DNA of 64,000 bases from JANJTY01 sp038257155 (lineage in GTDB: Bacteria; Pseudomonadota; Gammaproteobacteria; Xanthomonadales; Xanthomonadaceae): NCBI GenBank assembly GCA_038257155.1, contig JBBSJP010000020.1, forward strand, positions 1-64,000, in the 5' to 3' direction. Positions within the stretch are counted from its first letter, which is position 1, and each line of letters opens with the position of its first letter. The translations under genes were made by a program, and so were the position numbers. Below the pieces are notes generated by a model. That model had not been told where the DNA came from. It worked only from the letters and a program-made list of their open reading frames with translations, and made no database searches. Positions 43,284 to 50,848 of this stretch are shown piece after piece.

Positions 43284-43342
43284 AGGGCACCGGGATGCCG
43301 CCGAACTTTCGTTCCGTCGCCTGATCGCTGCTTTCGCGCCGG

Positions 43343-43996
43343 TCAGCCTTCAGCCAGTCGGCGCTGTCGCTCCTCGGTCGACAAGTTCAGCAGTTCGGTG
43401 CGCAGAAGCTCACGCTGCTGCGGGCTCATGCGCCGCGCGCGGCGTTCCAGCAGGCTGCGGCCATCCGCACCCAGATCCATCAGCATTCTCAAGGTGGCGT
43501 CCCGCTGACCCAGGTCGACGAAGGGAAACAGACGTTGCGCCATCACCACGGCCGCGCGCTGATCGGCGGGCATCAGGAAGGCGAGCTGGCGTTCGGCATC
43601 CATGTTGCGGAACCGCTGGGTGAGTTGCTCGCGTTCGGCGGGCGTCATCGCCGCAAAGCGTTTGGCGGCAGCCAGCACGGATTCCTGCTGCGCGCTATCA
43701 AACGATTGCCAGGCCTGCAGGCGTTGACGCGCGGCAGCGCGTTCCGTCGGGGGCTGTTGCAGCCAGGTCTGGTGGCGCTGTCGCAGGATCTCGCGTTGTT
43801 CGGGGCCGGCATCGAGCCAGGCGCGCGCGTTGCCGGCGATCCTCGCTGCCTCTTCGGGTGGAAGCCGGTCCCAGCTGCCTCGCACGGGTTCCAGCAGGGC
43901 CCGGATGTCGAGCGGCAGCTGGCTCCAGTCTTCCGCTTGCGGGGCATTGCAGAACAGCAGCAGTGCCAGCAGCAACAGGCATCTACTTCGCATCAT
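43343..43996 (-). CDS. DUF3106 domain exported protein
   Basis: The 217-residue protein has a signal peptide ending near PQA. The rest is Arg/Gln/Leu-rich helical repeats (WDRLPPEEAARIAGNARAW, TPAEREQLTQRFRNM, MSPQQRELLRTELLNLS) typical of DUF3106, often encoded next to an ECF-type sigma factor and a DUF3619 gene. Here it overlaps the preceding gene (43983-44828) by 14 nt, so they are one transcription unit. The N-terminal M-M start is at 43996. Confidence 0.8.
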   Translation of the reverse strand: MMRSRCLLLLALLLFCNAPQAEDWSQLPLDIRALLEPVRGSWDRLPPEEAARIAGNARAWLDAGPEQREILRQRHQTWLQQPPTERAAARQRLQAWQSFDSAQQESVLAAAKRFAAMTPAEREQLTQRFRNMDAERQLAFLMPADQRAAVVMAQRLFPFVDLGQRDATLRMLMDLGADGRSLLERRARRMSPQQRELLRTELLNLSTEERQRRLAEG

Positions 43997-44828
43997 CGGA
44001 CTCCAGCCATGCGTAGAACTCGAGCTGGCGAAGCATTGCGGCGTCGTCCGGGCTCGACCAGAGGGGCCAGTCCTGGTCGAGCAGCATGATCACATCCTGC
44101 GGTAGTGCGCTTGGGCCCTTGTTGCTGCGGACCAGGCCCGTCGCCCCTTCCGGCACGCGAAGATCCTTGGGCAGCGGTTCCTGGCGAGGCAGCAGCAGCG
44201 TCACAGCCAGGCCGACCAGCACCAGGCCGATTCCCGCCGCCAGCGTCGCCGGCCTGCGCCATTGCCGTGGAGCTGTCGCGTGCTGAGCGGAATCGCGTCC
44301 ATTCGCGACCGGAGCTGGTGCAGGCAAGCCAAGATCAAGATGCTCGAAGGCTTCCCGCAGAACCTTCAGCCAGTGCGTGGCCTGTGCGTCGGCGCCCAGC
44401 GCGAGCCTCAGCTGCAGGCTGGCCTGCGCCAGCTGCCGTTCGCTATGGTCGACGGCAGTACCCAGCGCGCGGGCGGTGTCGTCGGATGGCAACAGCAGCC
44501 AGACACGCAACAGGAAGGCGCTGCGTTGCGGCTTGGTGAGTTGATTCCAGCACTGCTGCCAAGGCTCGGCCTCGCTCGGCGTGACGATTGGCGGCTGCTC
44601 AGGAAAGTGCGAGCTCTGTTCCAGCAGCAAGGCCCACCAGCGTGCGGTCCAGTCTGCCGGTTGCAGCACGCGGCTCTCGGGGAGGAAAGCCGCCAAGGCC
44701 TGTTGCAGGCAGGTTTGTGTCATCCCGGCATCCACGCCGACCAAGGCCGCGAAACGCAGCGACCGACGCCTGATGCTGTAGAGGAAGGCTTCCCGTGCGC
44801 GGGTCAGGTTGAGGGTCGAATGCGGCAC
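43983..44828 (-). CDS. Sigma-70-like protein fused to a DUF3619-like membrane domain
   Basis: The 281-residue protein has an N-terminal region (LTRAREAFLYSIRRRSLRFA) resembling sigma region 2 and LTKPQRSAFLLRVWLLLP with ARALGTAVDHSERQLAQASL resembling region 4 of ECF sigma factors, though weakly conserved and interrupted. A transmembrane helix follows (about 200-225, PATLAAGIGLVLVGLAVTLLL) with a C-terminal tail LPQDVIMLLDQDWPLWSS / QLEFYAWLESDDAK like DUF3619. In related bacteria a sigma gene, a DUF3619 gene and a DUF3106 gene are adjacent; here the first two seem joined. The GTG at 44828 is a guess; the frame runs ~34 codons further upstream. Whether it still binds RNA polymerase is unclear. 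Confidence 0.6.
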   Translation of the reverse strand: MPHSTLNLTRAREAFLYSIRRRSLRFAALVGVDAGMTQTCLQQALAAFLPESRVLQPADWTARWWALLLEQSSHFPEQPPIVTPSEAEPWQQCWNQLTKPQRSAFLLRVWLLLPSDDTARALGTAVDHSERQLAQASLQLRLALGADAQATHWLKVLREAFEHLDLGLPAPAPVANGRDSAQHATAPRQWRRPATLAAGIGLVLVGLAVTLLLPRQEPLPKDLRVPEGATGLVRSNKGPSALPQDVIMLLDQDWPLWSSPDDAAMLRQLEFYAWLESDDAK

Positions 44829-45282
44829 AGCTGGCGTCAGTGATGTGGCCGGATATGCTAACCGGAACGGGCCGGACACCCCCCATTCGGGGAGCTTGAC
44901 AGCGGCGATGGATGCGCTCTCCCGCGCCACACATGGGTTGCGTCGGCATCAGGTTGTACACAGCAGCGGGGGAGCCTGCCCGAACCTGTCTTGGAACTGG
45001 CACAAAGCGTCTCAAGAGTCGCGACGCGAATGCCAAGCCATTGACTATAAAGCTATATTTCAGAAAGGTTAAATCTTCACCAAGTCGGCGCCAAGGCTTG
45101 TGGGACGTGCCCTGCGCAGCCACCAAACGGGTTTCGTCCACAACCTTATCCACAAGGCGTGTGGATAAGAGTGAATCCGCTTGCAGGCCAGTTGCTTAGA
45201 GGACACTCGTAATGAAACCGTTAGCTTGTGCGCGCAACTGGAGATCGGCCCGGCCATTCGCCCTCCCCGCTACACTGCGGCC
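44829..45282. other. Intergenic region upstream of priA with an AT-rich patch
   Basis: The 454 bp are non-coding. They hold an AT-rich stretch (about 45040-45072) that stands out in this GC-rich sequence, one near-match TTGTACACA (44954-44962) to the DnaA-box consensus, and the two perfect boxes annotated separately. No strong promoter for priA was seen. Confidence 0.5.
45146..45168. promoter_or_regulatory. Pair of perfect inverted DnaA boxes upstream of priA
   Basis: TTATCCACA (45146-45154) and its exact reverse complement TGTGGATAA (45160-45168) are separated by 5 bp (AGGCG). Both match the strong DnaA-box consensus TTATNCACA. They lie about 115 nt upstream of the priA GTG start. A degenerate TCGTCCACA abuts them at 45134-45142, and an AT-rich patch lies ~75 nt upstream. 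Confidence 0.7.
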
Positions 45283-47478
45283 GTGAATGATCCTGCTCCC
45301 GCACCGTTGCTCAAGGTCGCACTGCCGCTGCCCCTGCCGCAGCTTTTCGACTACCTGGCGCCGCCAGATGATCCAGCGCAACTCAACTGGATTGGCTGCC
45401 GGGTACGGGTGCCATTTGGCAAACGCAGCCTGATCGGCGTGGTAGCGGCGATTGGACCAGCCGAAGCCGCTCGCCCGCGCTGCATCGACGCGCGTCTGGA
45501 TCGGCTTCCCGTTTTCGACGCTGAGCTCTGGCAAAGCCTGCAATGGGCGGCGCGCTACTACCAACGCGCCCTGGGCGATGTGCTGTTCACGGCCATGCCG
45601 GCCTGGTTGCGCGAGGGACGCGAGATCCCTGACAGCGGTACCACCGGGTGGCGGCTCTGCGGTGACACCGAAGGCGCTCGTCTGCGCACTGGCGGACTGC
45701 CCGCCCGACTGGTGCACGTCTTGGCCGAAGCGCCGCTGGCCGAGATGCAGCTCGATGAACGGCTGCCCGGCTGGCGCAGCGCGGCGCGCAGCCTGCGGAG
45801 CAGGGGACTGCTCGAGCCGTTCCAGATCGGTGCGGTGGTGACGCATCAGCCGGTCGCCGGACCGCTTCCGAACGACGAACAGCAGAAGGCCATTGATGCA
45901 GTCGCGGCCTGCTTCGGCACATTCCATAGCGCCCTGCTGGACGGGGTGACGGGCAGTGGCAAGACCGAGGTCTATCTGAGCCTGATCGAGCGCTGCCTGG
46001 CGGCAGGCAAGCAGGCCCTGGTGCTGGTGCCGGAGATCGGTCTGACGCCGCAGACCCGTCGTCGCTTCGCCGAGCGCCTGCCAGTCATGGTGCATGTGCT
46101 GCATTCGGAACTGCCCGACGGCGAGCGCGCCCGCGTGCATGCCGCTTTCGCGCGCGGCGAGGGCCGTGTTCTGCTTGGCACGCGCTCGGCGATCTTCGTG
46201 CCGCTGCCCGAGGCCGGGCTGATCGTGGTCGACGAAGAGCACGACAGTTCCTACAAGCAGCAGGATGGATTCCGTTACTCGGCGCGCGACCTCGCCCTGG
46301 TGCGCGGCAAGGCGCTGGGCGTGCCGGTGCTGCTCGGCTCGGCCACACCCTCCCTGGAAAGCCTGCAGCAGGTTAACCTGGGCCGCAGCCAGCGCCTGCG
46401 CCTGGCGCGCCGCGCCACCGGCGCCTCGGCGCCGCGCGTCGAGGTGCTGGATGTGCGGCGCCGGCCGATGGCCGATGGCCTGATCGAACCGGTGTTCGCC
46501 CGCATTGCCGAAACCCTGGCGCGCGGCGAACAGGTGCTGGTGTTCCGCAACCGCCGCGGCTATGCACCGGTACTGCATTGTCACGATTGCGGCTGGTCGG
46601 CGCGCTGTAGCCGCTGTGATTCGCCAATGACCGTGCACGCTCGCGGTCGTCGCTTGCTCTGTCATCACTGCGCGGCGCGCGCGGCGGTGCCCGAGGCTTG
46701 CCCGAACTGCGAGAGCCTGGCCCTGCTGCCACAGGGCGCGGGCACCGAGCGTCTGGAACAGGGACTGGCCGAGCGTTTTCCCGACGCGCGCCTCGTCCGC
46801 ATCGATCGCGATACCACGCAGGGACGTGATGCCTTCGAGCGCCGTCTGGGTGAATTGGGCGACGGCCCCGGCATTCTCATCGGCACGCAGATGCTGGCCA
46901 AGGGCCACGATCTGGCCAAGCTGAGCCTGGTGGTGGTGTGTTCCGTCGACGAGGGCCTGTTCAGCGTCGATTTCCGCGCCGCCGAGCGGCTTGCGCAGTT
47001 GCTGATCCAGGTCTCGGGTCGTGCCGGACGTGCCGACAGACCCGGCACCGTGCTGCTGCAAACCCATCATCCCGACCATGCGCTGCTGCATACCTTGCTG
47101 CAGGGCGGCTATCCCGCGTTCGCCGAGCAGGCATTGGCAGAGCGTCGCGCGGCTGGCTTTCCGCCGTTCCGGCATCTGGCCCTGCTGCGTTCCGAAGCGC
47201 TCGATCCGTTGGCAGTTGACGCCTTCCTGCAGTGTGCGCGTCGGTTGCTGGGCAACGAGGTGGGTGGTTTCGGAACCGAGCGGGTGCAGGCCTTCGGTCC
47301 GATGCCGGCTCCGATGCCGCGCCGCGAGGGCCGCATGCGCGCCCAATTGCTTCTTTCAGCAGTCGATCGACCTGCACTGCAGAGCCTGCTGCGGGGCTGG
47401 ACGCCGCAGCTGCACGCGCTGTCCGAAGCGCGCACGGTGCGCTGGTCGCTGGATGTCGATCCCGTGGATCTCTACTGA
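45283..47478 (+). CDS. priA: Primosomal replication restart helicase PriA
   Basis: The 731-residue protein matches the usual PriA length. Walker A is in LDGVTGSGKTEVYL, the DEEH box in VVDEEHDSSYKQQ, and helicase motifs SATPSLES and GTQMLAKGHDLAKLSL follow. The eight zinc-binding cysteines are in CHDCGWSARCSRCDSPM and CHHCAARAAVPEACPNC. PriA reloads replisomes at collapsed forks. The GTG at 45283 was selected because it precedes the conserved APLLKVALPLPLPQLFDYL N-terminus; an open frame further up lacks homology-type features. Confidence 0.93.
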   Translation: MNDPAPAPLLKVALPLPLPQLFDYLAPPDDPAQLNWIGCRVRVPFGKRSLIGVVAAIGPAEAARPRCIDARLDRLPVFDAELWQSLQWAARYYQRALGDVLFTAMPAWLREGREIPDSGTTGWRLCGDTEGARLRTGGLPARLVHVLAEAPLAEMQLDERLPGWRSAARSLRSRGLLEPFQIGAVVTHQPVAGPLPNDEQQKAIDAVAACFGTFHSALLDGVTGSGKTEVYLSLIERCLAAGKQALVLVPEIGLTPQTRRRFAERLPVMVHVLHSELPDGERARVHAAFARGEGRVLLGTRSAIFVPLPEAGLIVVDEEHDSSYKQQDGFRYSARDLALVRGKALGVPVLLGSATPSLESLQQVNLGRSQRLRLARRATGASAPRVEVLDVRRRPMADGLIEPVFARIAETLARGEQVLVFRNRRGYAPVLHCHDCGWSARCSRCDSPMTVHARGRRLLCHHCAARAAVPEACPNCESLALLPQGAGTERLEQGLAERFPDARLVRIDRDTTQGRDAFERRLGELGDGPGILIGTQMLAKGHDLAKLSLVVVCSVDEGLFSVDFRAAERLAQLLIQVSGRAGRADRPGTVLLQTHHPDHALLHTLLQGGYPAFAEQALAERRAAGFPPFRHLALLRSEALDPLAVDAFLQCARRLLGNEVGGFGTERVQAFGPMPAPMPRREGRMRAQLLLSAVDRPALQSLLRGWTPQLHALSEARTVRWSLDVDPVDLY

Positions 47479-47521
47479 TCATTCGCGAAAAAAGTTTGCC
47501 CGTGCCTCTTGACAAGCCCCC

Positions 47522-47671
47522 ATGTTGCAAAGCAGCATCGAACCCGTGCTGACCCTGACCGCCAACGCGAACCTGCTGACCACCGGAATTTCTCCGGCGC
47601 TCGCGCTCGCCTCGGCGCTCGTACTCGTACTCGTACTTATTAGCCGACATAGGTGCGGAACGGCGACTTAG
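47522..47671 (+). CDS. ilv-leu leader peptide (49 aa) with Leu/Val/Ile regulatory codons
   Basis: ATG at 47522 to TAG ending at 47671 gives 49 residues. The last third includes SPALALASALVLVLVLISR: the run L-V-L-V-L-V-L-I (47613-47642 region) uses three branched-chain amino acids, the products of the operon that follows. It is too short for ordinary gene calling. Ribosome stalling at these codons when charged tRNA is scarce would favour the antiterminator. No convincing ribosome site precedes the ATG; a GTG at 47546 is an alternative start in the same frame. Confidence 0.75.
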   Translation: MLQSSIEPVLTLTANANLLTTGISPALALASALVLVLVLISRHRCGTAT

Positions 47672-47713
47672 GCCCACGAGACAGCAAACCCTAAGACTCC
47701 GAAACCCCGCACC
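47652..47713 (+). promoter_or_regulatory. Attenuator antiterminator pairing of the ilv-leu leader
   Basis: GGTGCGG at 47652-47658 is the exact complement of CCGCACC at 47707-47713, which is part of the 5' arm of the terminator hairpin. The two pairings exclude each other. GGTGCGG lies 9 nt beyond the Leu/Val/Ile codons, within the distal leader codons, so a ribosome stalled at those codons would leave it free. This is the arrangement expected of classical attenuation. Confidence 0.65.
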
Positions 47714-47735
47714 GGGCAACCAGTGCGGGGTTTTT
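47703..47735 (+). terminator. Rho-independent attenuator terminator before ilvD
   Basis: AACCCCGCAC (47703-47712) pairs with GTGCGGGGTT (47723-47732) around a 10-nt loop and runs into TTTTT. It lies 32 nt after the leader stop codon and about 55 nt before the ilvD start, so it is an attenuator rather than a terminator for priA alone. Confidence 0.85.
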
Positions 47736-47790
47736 GCGTTTAAGGGCCAGCCGATTCGGGGCCATCGCTGCTGCGCGCGATGGAGAAGAT

Positions 47791-49500
47791 GTGAAGAGTG
47801 ACGCCATCAAGACCGGTCCCGATCGTGCCCCCGCCCGCGCCATGCTGCGCGCCACGGGTCTGGATGACGCCGCCATCGCCAAGCCGCTGATCGCGGTGGT
47901 GCATTCCTGGTCCGACGTCTCGCCCTGCAATATCAACCTGCGCGAACTGGCCGGGCACGTGCGCGCCGGCATCCAGGCCGCTGGCGGCACGGCGGTCGAG
48001 TTCAACACCATCGCTGTCACCGACGGCATCGCCATGGGCAGTGCCGGCATGCGCGCCTCGCTGGCCAGCCGCGAGACCATCGCCGATTCCATCGAGCTGG
48101 CGGTCAATGGCCACTGCCTCGACGGCCTGGTGGTGCTGTGCGGCTGCGACAAGACCATTCCCGCCGCTGCGATGGCCCTGGCCCGGCTCGATCTGCCTGG
48201 CCTGATGCTGTACGGCGGCAGCATCCTGCCCGGCTGCCACAAGGGCCAGAACATCACGATTCAAGAGGTCTTTGAAGCAGTCGGCGCGCACGCCGCCGGG
48301 CGCATCGACGACGCCGAACTGGAGCAGATCGAGAAGACCGCCTGCCCTGGCGCCGGCGCCTGCGGCGGCCAGTTCACCGCCAACACCATGGCCCTGGCGA
48401 CCACCTTCATGGGTCTGGCGCCGATGGGCCTGAACGACATTCCGGCGCCCGATCCGGCCAAGCTGCAGGCCGCACGCGCCTGCGGCGAGCGCGTCATGGG
48501 CCTGCTGCGCGAAGGCGTCACGGCGCGCAGCGTGCTGACCCGCGAGGCGATCCACAACGCCGCGGTTGCGGTCACCGCCACCGCCGGCTCGACCAATGCG
48601 TTGCTACATTTGATCGCGATCGCGCGCGAGGCCGGCATCGATTTCGCGCTGGACGAATTCGATGCGATCAGTCGCGCCACGCCGGTGATCGCCGACCTGA
48701 AACCCGGCGGCCGTTTCATGGCCCCCGACATGTACCTGGCCGGCGGCTCGCGCCTGCTCGGCGCGCGCCTGCGTGAGGCCGGCCTGCTGCACGACGCGCC
48801 CACGGTGAGCGGGCAGAGCCTGTTCAACGAAATCGATCAGGCCAGCGAGCGCGACGGCCAGAAGGTCATCTTCCACGCCGCCCAGCCGGTCAAGGCGCGC
48901 GGCGGCTTCGGCGTGCTGTACGGCAACCTCGCACCGGAAGGCTGCGTGGTGAAACTGGCCGGCCATGACAGCCTGCGCTTCGCTGGCCCGGCGCGCGTGT
49001 TTGATGGTGAAGAAGCCTGCTTCGCCGCGGTGCAGCGGCGCGAGATCCAGTCCGGCGACGTGGTGGTGATCCGCGGCGAAGGCCCGGTCGGCGGCCCTGG
49101 CATGCGCGAGATGCTGGCCGTTACCGCGGCGCTGGTCGGCCAGGGTCTGGGCGGCGAAGTCGCGCTGATCACCGACGGCCGTTTCTCCGGCGCCACGCAC
49201 GGCTTCATGGTTGGCCATATCTGCCCGGAGGCTGCGTTGGGCGGGCCGATTGCACGCCTGCGCGACGGCGATGCGGTGGTGATTGACGTCGAGGCACGCA
49301 CGATTTCCAGCACCGCCGATCTGGCCGCGCGCGACAACGAATGGGTGCCGCCACAGCCGCCGCCGAGATCCGGCGTGCTGGCCAAGTACGCAGCCACCGT
49401 GAGCTCGGCATCCACCGGAGCCTGCACTGCTTTTCCCCCTCTCCCCACGGGAGAGGGCCGGGGTGAGGGGCAATCGGTGCCCAGACACTCGCCTTCGTAG
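47791..49500 (+). CDS. ilvD: Dihydroxy-acid dehydratase IlvD
   Basis: The 569-residue enzyme dehydrates dihydroxy acids in valine and isoleucine synthesis. Seen: the cluster-ligand motifs VVLCGCDKTIPAAAM and TACPGAGACGGQFTANTM, and TDGRFSGATHGFMVGHI near the C-terminus. The GTG at 47791 has GGAG 7 nt upstream and gives VKSDAIKTGPDR; an earlier TTG frame overlaps the attenuator. The last ~20-25 residues (FPPLPTGEGRGEGQSVPRH) are encoded by a palindromic repeat, so the natural C-terminus was replaced or extended. First gene of the ten-gene ilv-leu operon. Confidence 0.95.
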   Translation: MKSDAIKTGPDRAPARAMLRATGLDDAAIAKPLIAVVHSWSDVSPCNINLRELAGHVRAGIQAAGGTAVEFNTIAVTDGIAMGSAGMRASLASRETIADSIELAVNGHCLDGLVVLCGCDKTIPAAAMALARLDLPGLMLYGGSILPGCHKGQNITIQEVFEAVGAHAAGRIDDAELEQIEKTACPGAGACGGQFTANTMALATTFMGLAPMGLNDIPAPDPAKLQAARACGERVMGLLREGVTARSVLTREAIHNAAVAVTATAGSTNALLHLIAIAREAGIDFALDEFDAISRATPVIADLKPGGRFMAPDMYLAGGSRLLGARLREAGLLHDAPTVSGQSLFNEIDQASERDGQKVIFHAAQPVKARGGFGVLYGNLAPEGCVVKLAGHDSLRFAGPARVFDGEEACFAAVQRREIQSGDVVVIRGEGPVGGPGMREMLAVTAALVGQGLGGEVALITDGRFSGATHGFMVGHICPEAALGGPIARLRDGDAVVIDVEARTISSTADLAARDNEWVPPQPPPRSGVLAKYAATVSSASTGACTAFPPLPTGEGRGEGQSVPRHSPS

Positions 49501-49540
49501 CGCCCCTCACCCCAACCCCTCTCCCGGCGGGAGAGGGGCT
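49435..49540. repeat. Palindromic GGGAGAGGGG repeat pair at the ilvD 3' end and ilvD-ilvC gap
   Basis: Two hairpins of the CCCCTCTCCC/GGGAGAGGGG type with GGGGTGAGGGG and CCCCTCACCCC flanks stand in opposite orientation. The ilvD stop (TAG ending at 49500) lies between the two halves, so the left half is translated as the end of IlvD. Confidence 0.9.
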
Positions 49541-49594
49541 AAAGCCCAAGCCCTCGCTTCAACTCACTCCCCGCTACCTCCAAGGACCACCGCC

Positions 49595-50632
49595 ATGACA
49601 ACCCACTACACCGCCGCCGACGCCAACCCCAACGCCCTCCGCGGCCGCACCATCGTGATCTACGGCTACGGCAGCCAGGGTCGCGCGCACGCCCGCAACC
49701 TGCATGATTCCGGCTTCACCGTGGTGGTCGCGGCGCGCCCCGGCAAGAGCTTCGAACAGGCCAAGGCCGATGGCCTGGCGGTCGATACGCCCGATCGCGC
49801 CATTCCGGTGGCCGACCTGATCGCCCTGCTCACTCCCGACATGCAGCAGGCCGAGCTGTACGAGAAGCACATAGCGCCGCTGGCGCGTGAAGGCGCCGCC
49901 CTGCTGTTCGCACACGGCTTCAATGTGCACTTCGGCCAGATCAAGCCGCGTGCTGACCTCGACGTGGTGCTGATCGCGCCCAAGGGCCCCGGCGCCCTGG
50001 TGCGTCGCCAGTACGAAGAAGGGCGTGGTGTGCCCTGCCTGATGGCGATCCAGCAGGACGCCACCGGCAAGGCCAAGGAACTCGCCCTGGCCTATGCGCA
50101 CGGCATCGGCGGCACACGCGGCGGCGTGATCGAAACGAGCTTCGGCGAAGAGACCGAGACCGACCTGTTCGGCGAACAGGCCGTGCTGTGCGGCGGCGCC
50201 ACCGAGTTGGTGATGATGGGCTTCGAGACCCTGGTCGAAGCCGGCTACCAGCCCGAAGTCGCCTATTTCGAATGCCTGCACGAACTCAAGCTGATCGTCG
50301 ACCTGCTGCATGAAGGCGGCATGGCCAAGATGCACGAGTTCATTTCCGAGACGGCACAGTACGGCGACCTGACCCGTGGCCCGCGCGTGGTCGACGAGCA
50401 CACCCGCACCCAGATGCGCGCCATCCTGCGCGAGATCCAGGACGGCACCTTCGCCAAGGAATGGGTCGGCGAGCACAAGGCCGGCCGTGGTCGCTATGAC
50501 GCGCTCAAGCAGCGCGATCTCAAGCACCCGATCGAGCAGGTCGGCGCCACCCTGCGTGCGCGCATGCCCTGGCTGAACGAGAGCGCCGCGAAGAAGCCGG
50601 CGCCACAGCCGACCCCGGCGATTGCCGAGTAG
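49595..50632 (+). CDS. ilvC: Ketol-acid reductoisomerase IlvC (class I)
   Basis: This 345-residue NADPH-dependent enzyme catalyses the isomeroreductase step in valine and isoleucine synthesis. The Rossmann motif IYGYGSQGRAHARNLHDSG is near residue 22; the C-terminal helical domain has EVAYFECLHELKLIVDLLHEGG and FISETAQYGDL, which carry catalytic acids. The short class I length fits. The ATG at 49595 has AAGGA 8 nt upstream. The open frame extends further back through the palindromic repeat, but the ribosome site supports the chosen start. A Pro/Ala tail (KKPAPQPTPAIAE) ends the protein. Confidence 0.95.
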   Translation: MTTHYTAADANPNALRGRTIVIYGYGSQGRAHARNLHDSGFTVVVAARPGKSFEQAKADGLAVDTPDRAIPVADLIALLTPDMQQAELYEKHIAPLAREGAALLFAHGFNVHFGQIKPRADLDVVLIAPKGPGALVRRQYEEGRGVPCLMAIQQDATGKAKELALAYAHGIGGTRGGVIETSFGEETETDLFGEQAVLCGGATELVMMGFETLVEAGYQPEVAYFECLHELKLIVDLLHEGGMAKMHEFISETAQYGDLTRGPRVVDEHTRTQMRAILREIQDGTFAKEWVGEHKAGRGRYDALKQRDLKHPIEQVGATLRARMPWLNESAAKKPAPQPTPAIAE

Positions 50633-50663
50633 GACAGACGAAGACCAGTCATTTCAAAAACAA

Positions 50664-50817
50664 CCGTTCGTGGTGAGGAGGTTGGCTCGAGGTCGAAGAC
50701 CGAGGCCGACCGTCTCGAACCACCCTTCGAGAGCCTGTCCTGAGGAGGCGCGAAGCGCCGTCTCGAAGGGCCGGTCCTCGACCGCTGGCCTCGATACCGG
50801 CTCCTCAGGGCGAACGG
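50664..50817. repeat. Intergenic repeat with CCGTTCG/CGAACGG ends between ilvC and ilvG
   Basis: The element begins ccgttcgtggtgaggag and ends ctcctcagggcgaacgg, a terminal inverted repeat, with an internal cgtctcgaaccacc. Related blocks occur at 52631-52696. It fills most of the 216-nt gap between ilvC and ilvG and has no reading frame. Confidence 0.75.
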
Positions 50818-50848
50818 ATTCTCAAATGGATAGGCCTGCCCCACATCA

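Noticed and set aside
47509..47514. A TTGACA box as the promoter of the ilv leader
   Set aside because: A matching -10 at 16-18 bp spacing would fall inside the leader peptide and is poor (CAGCAT at best).
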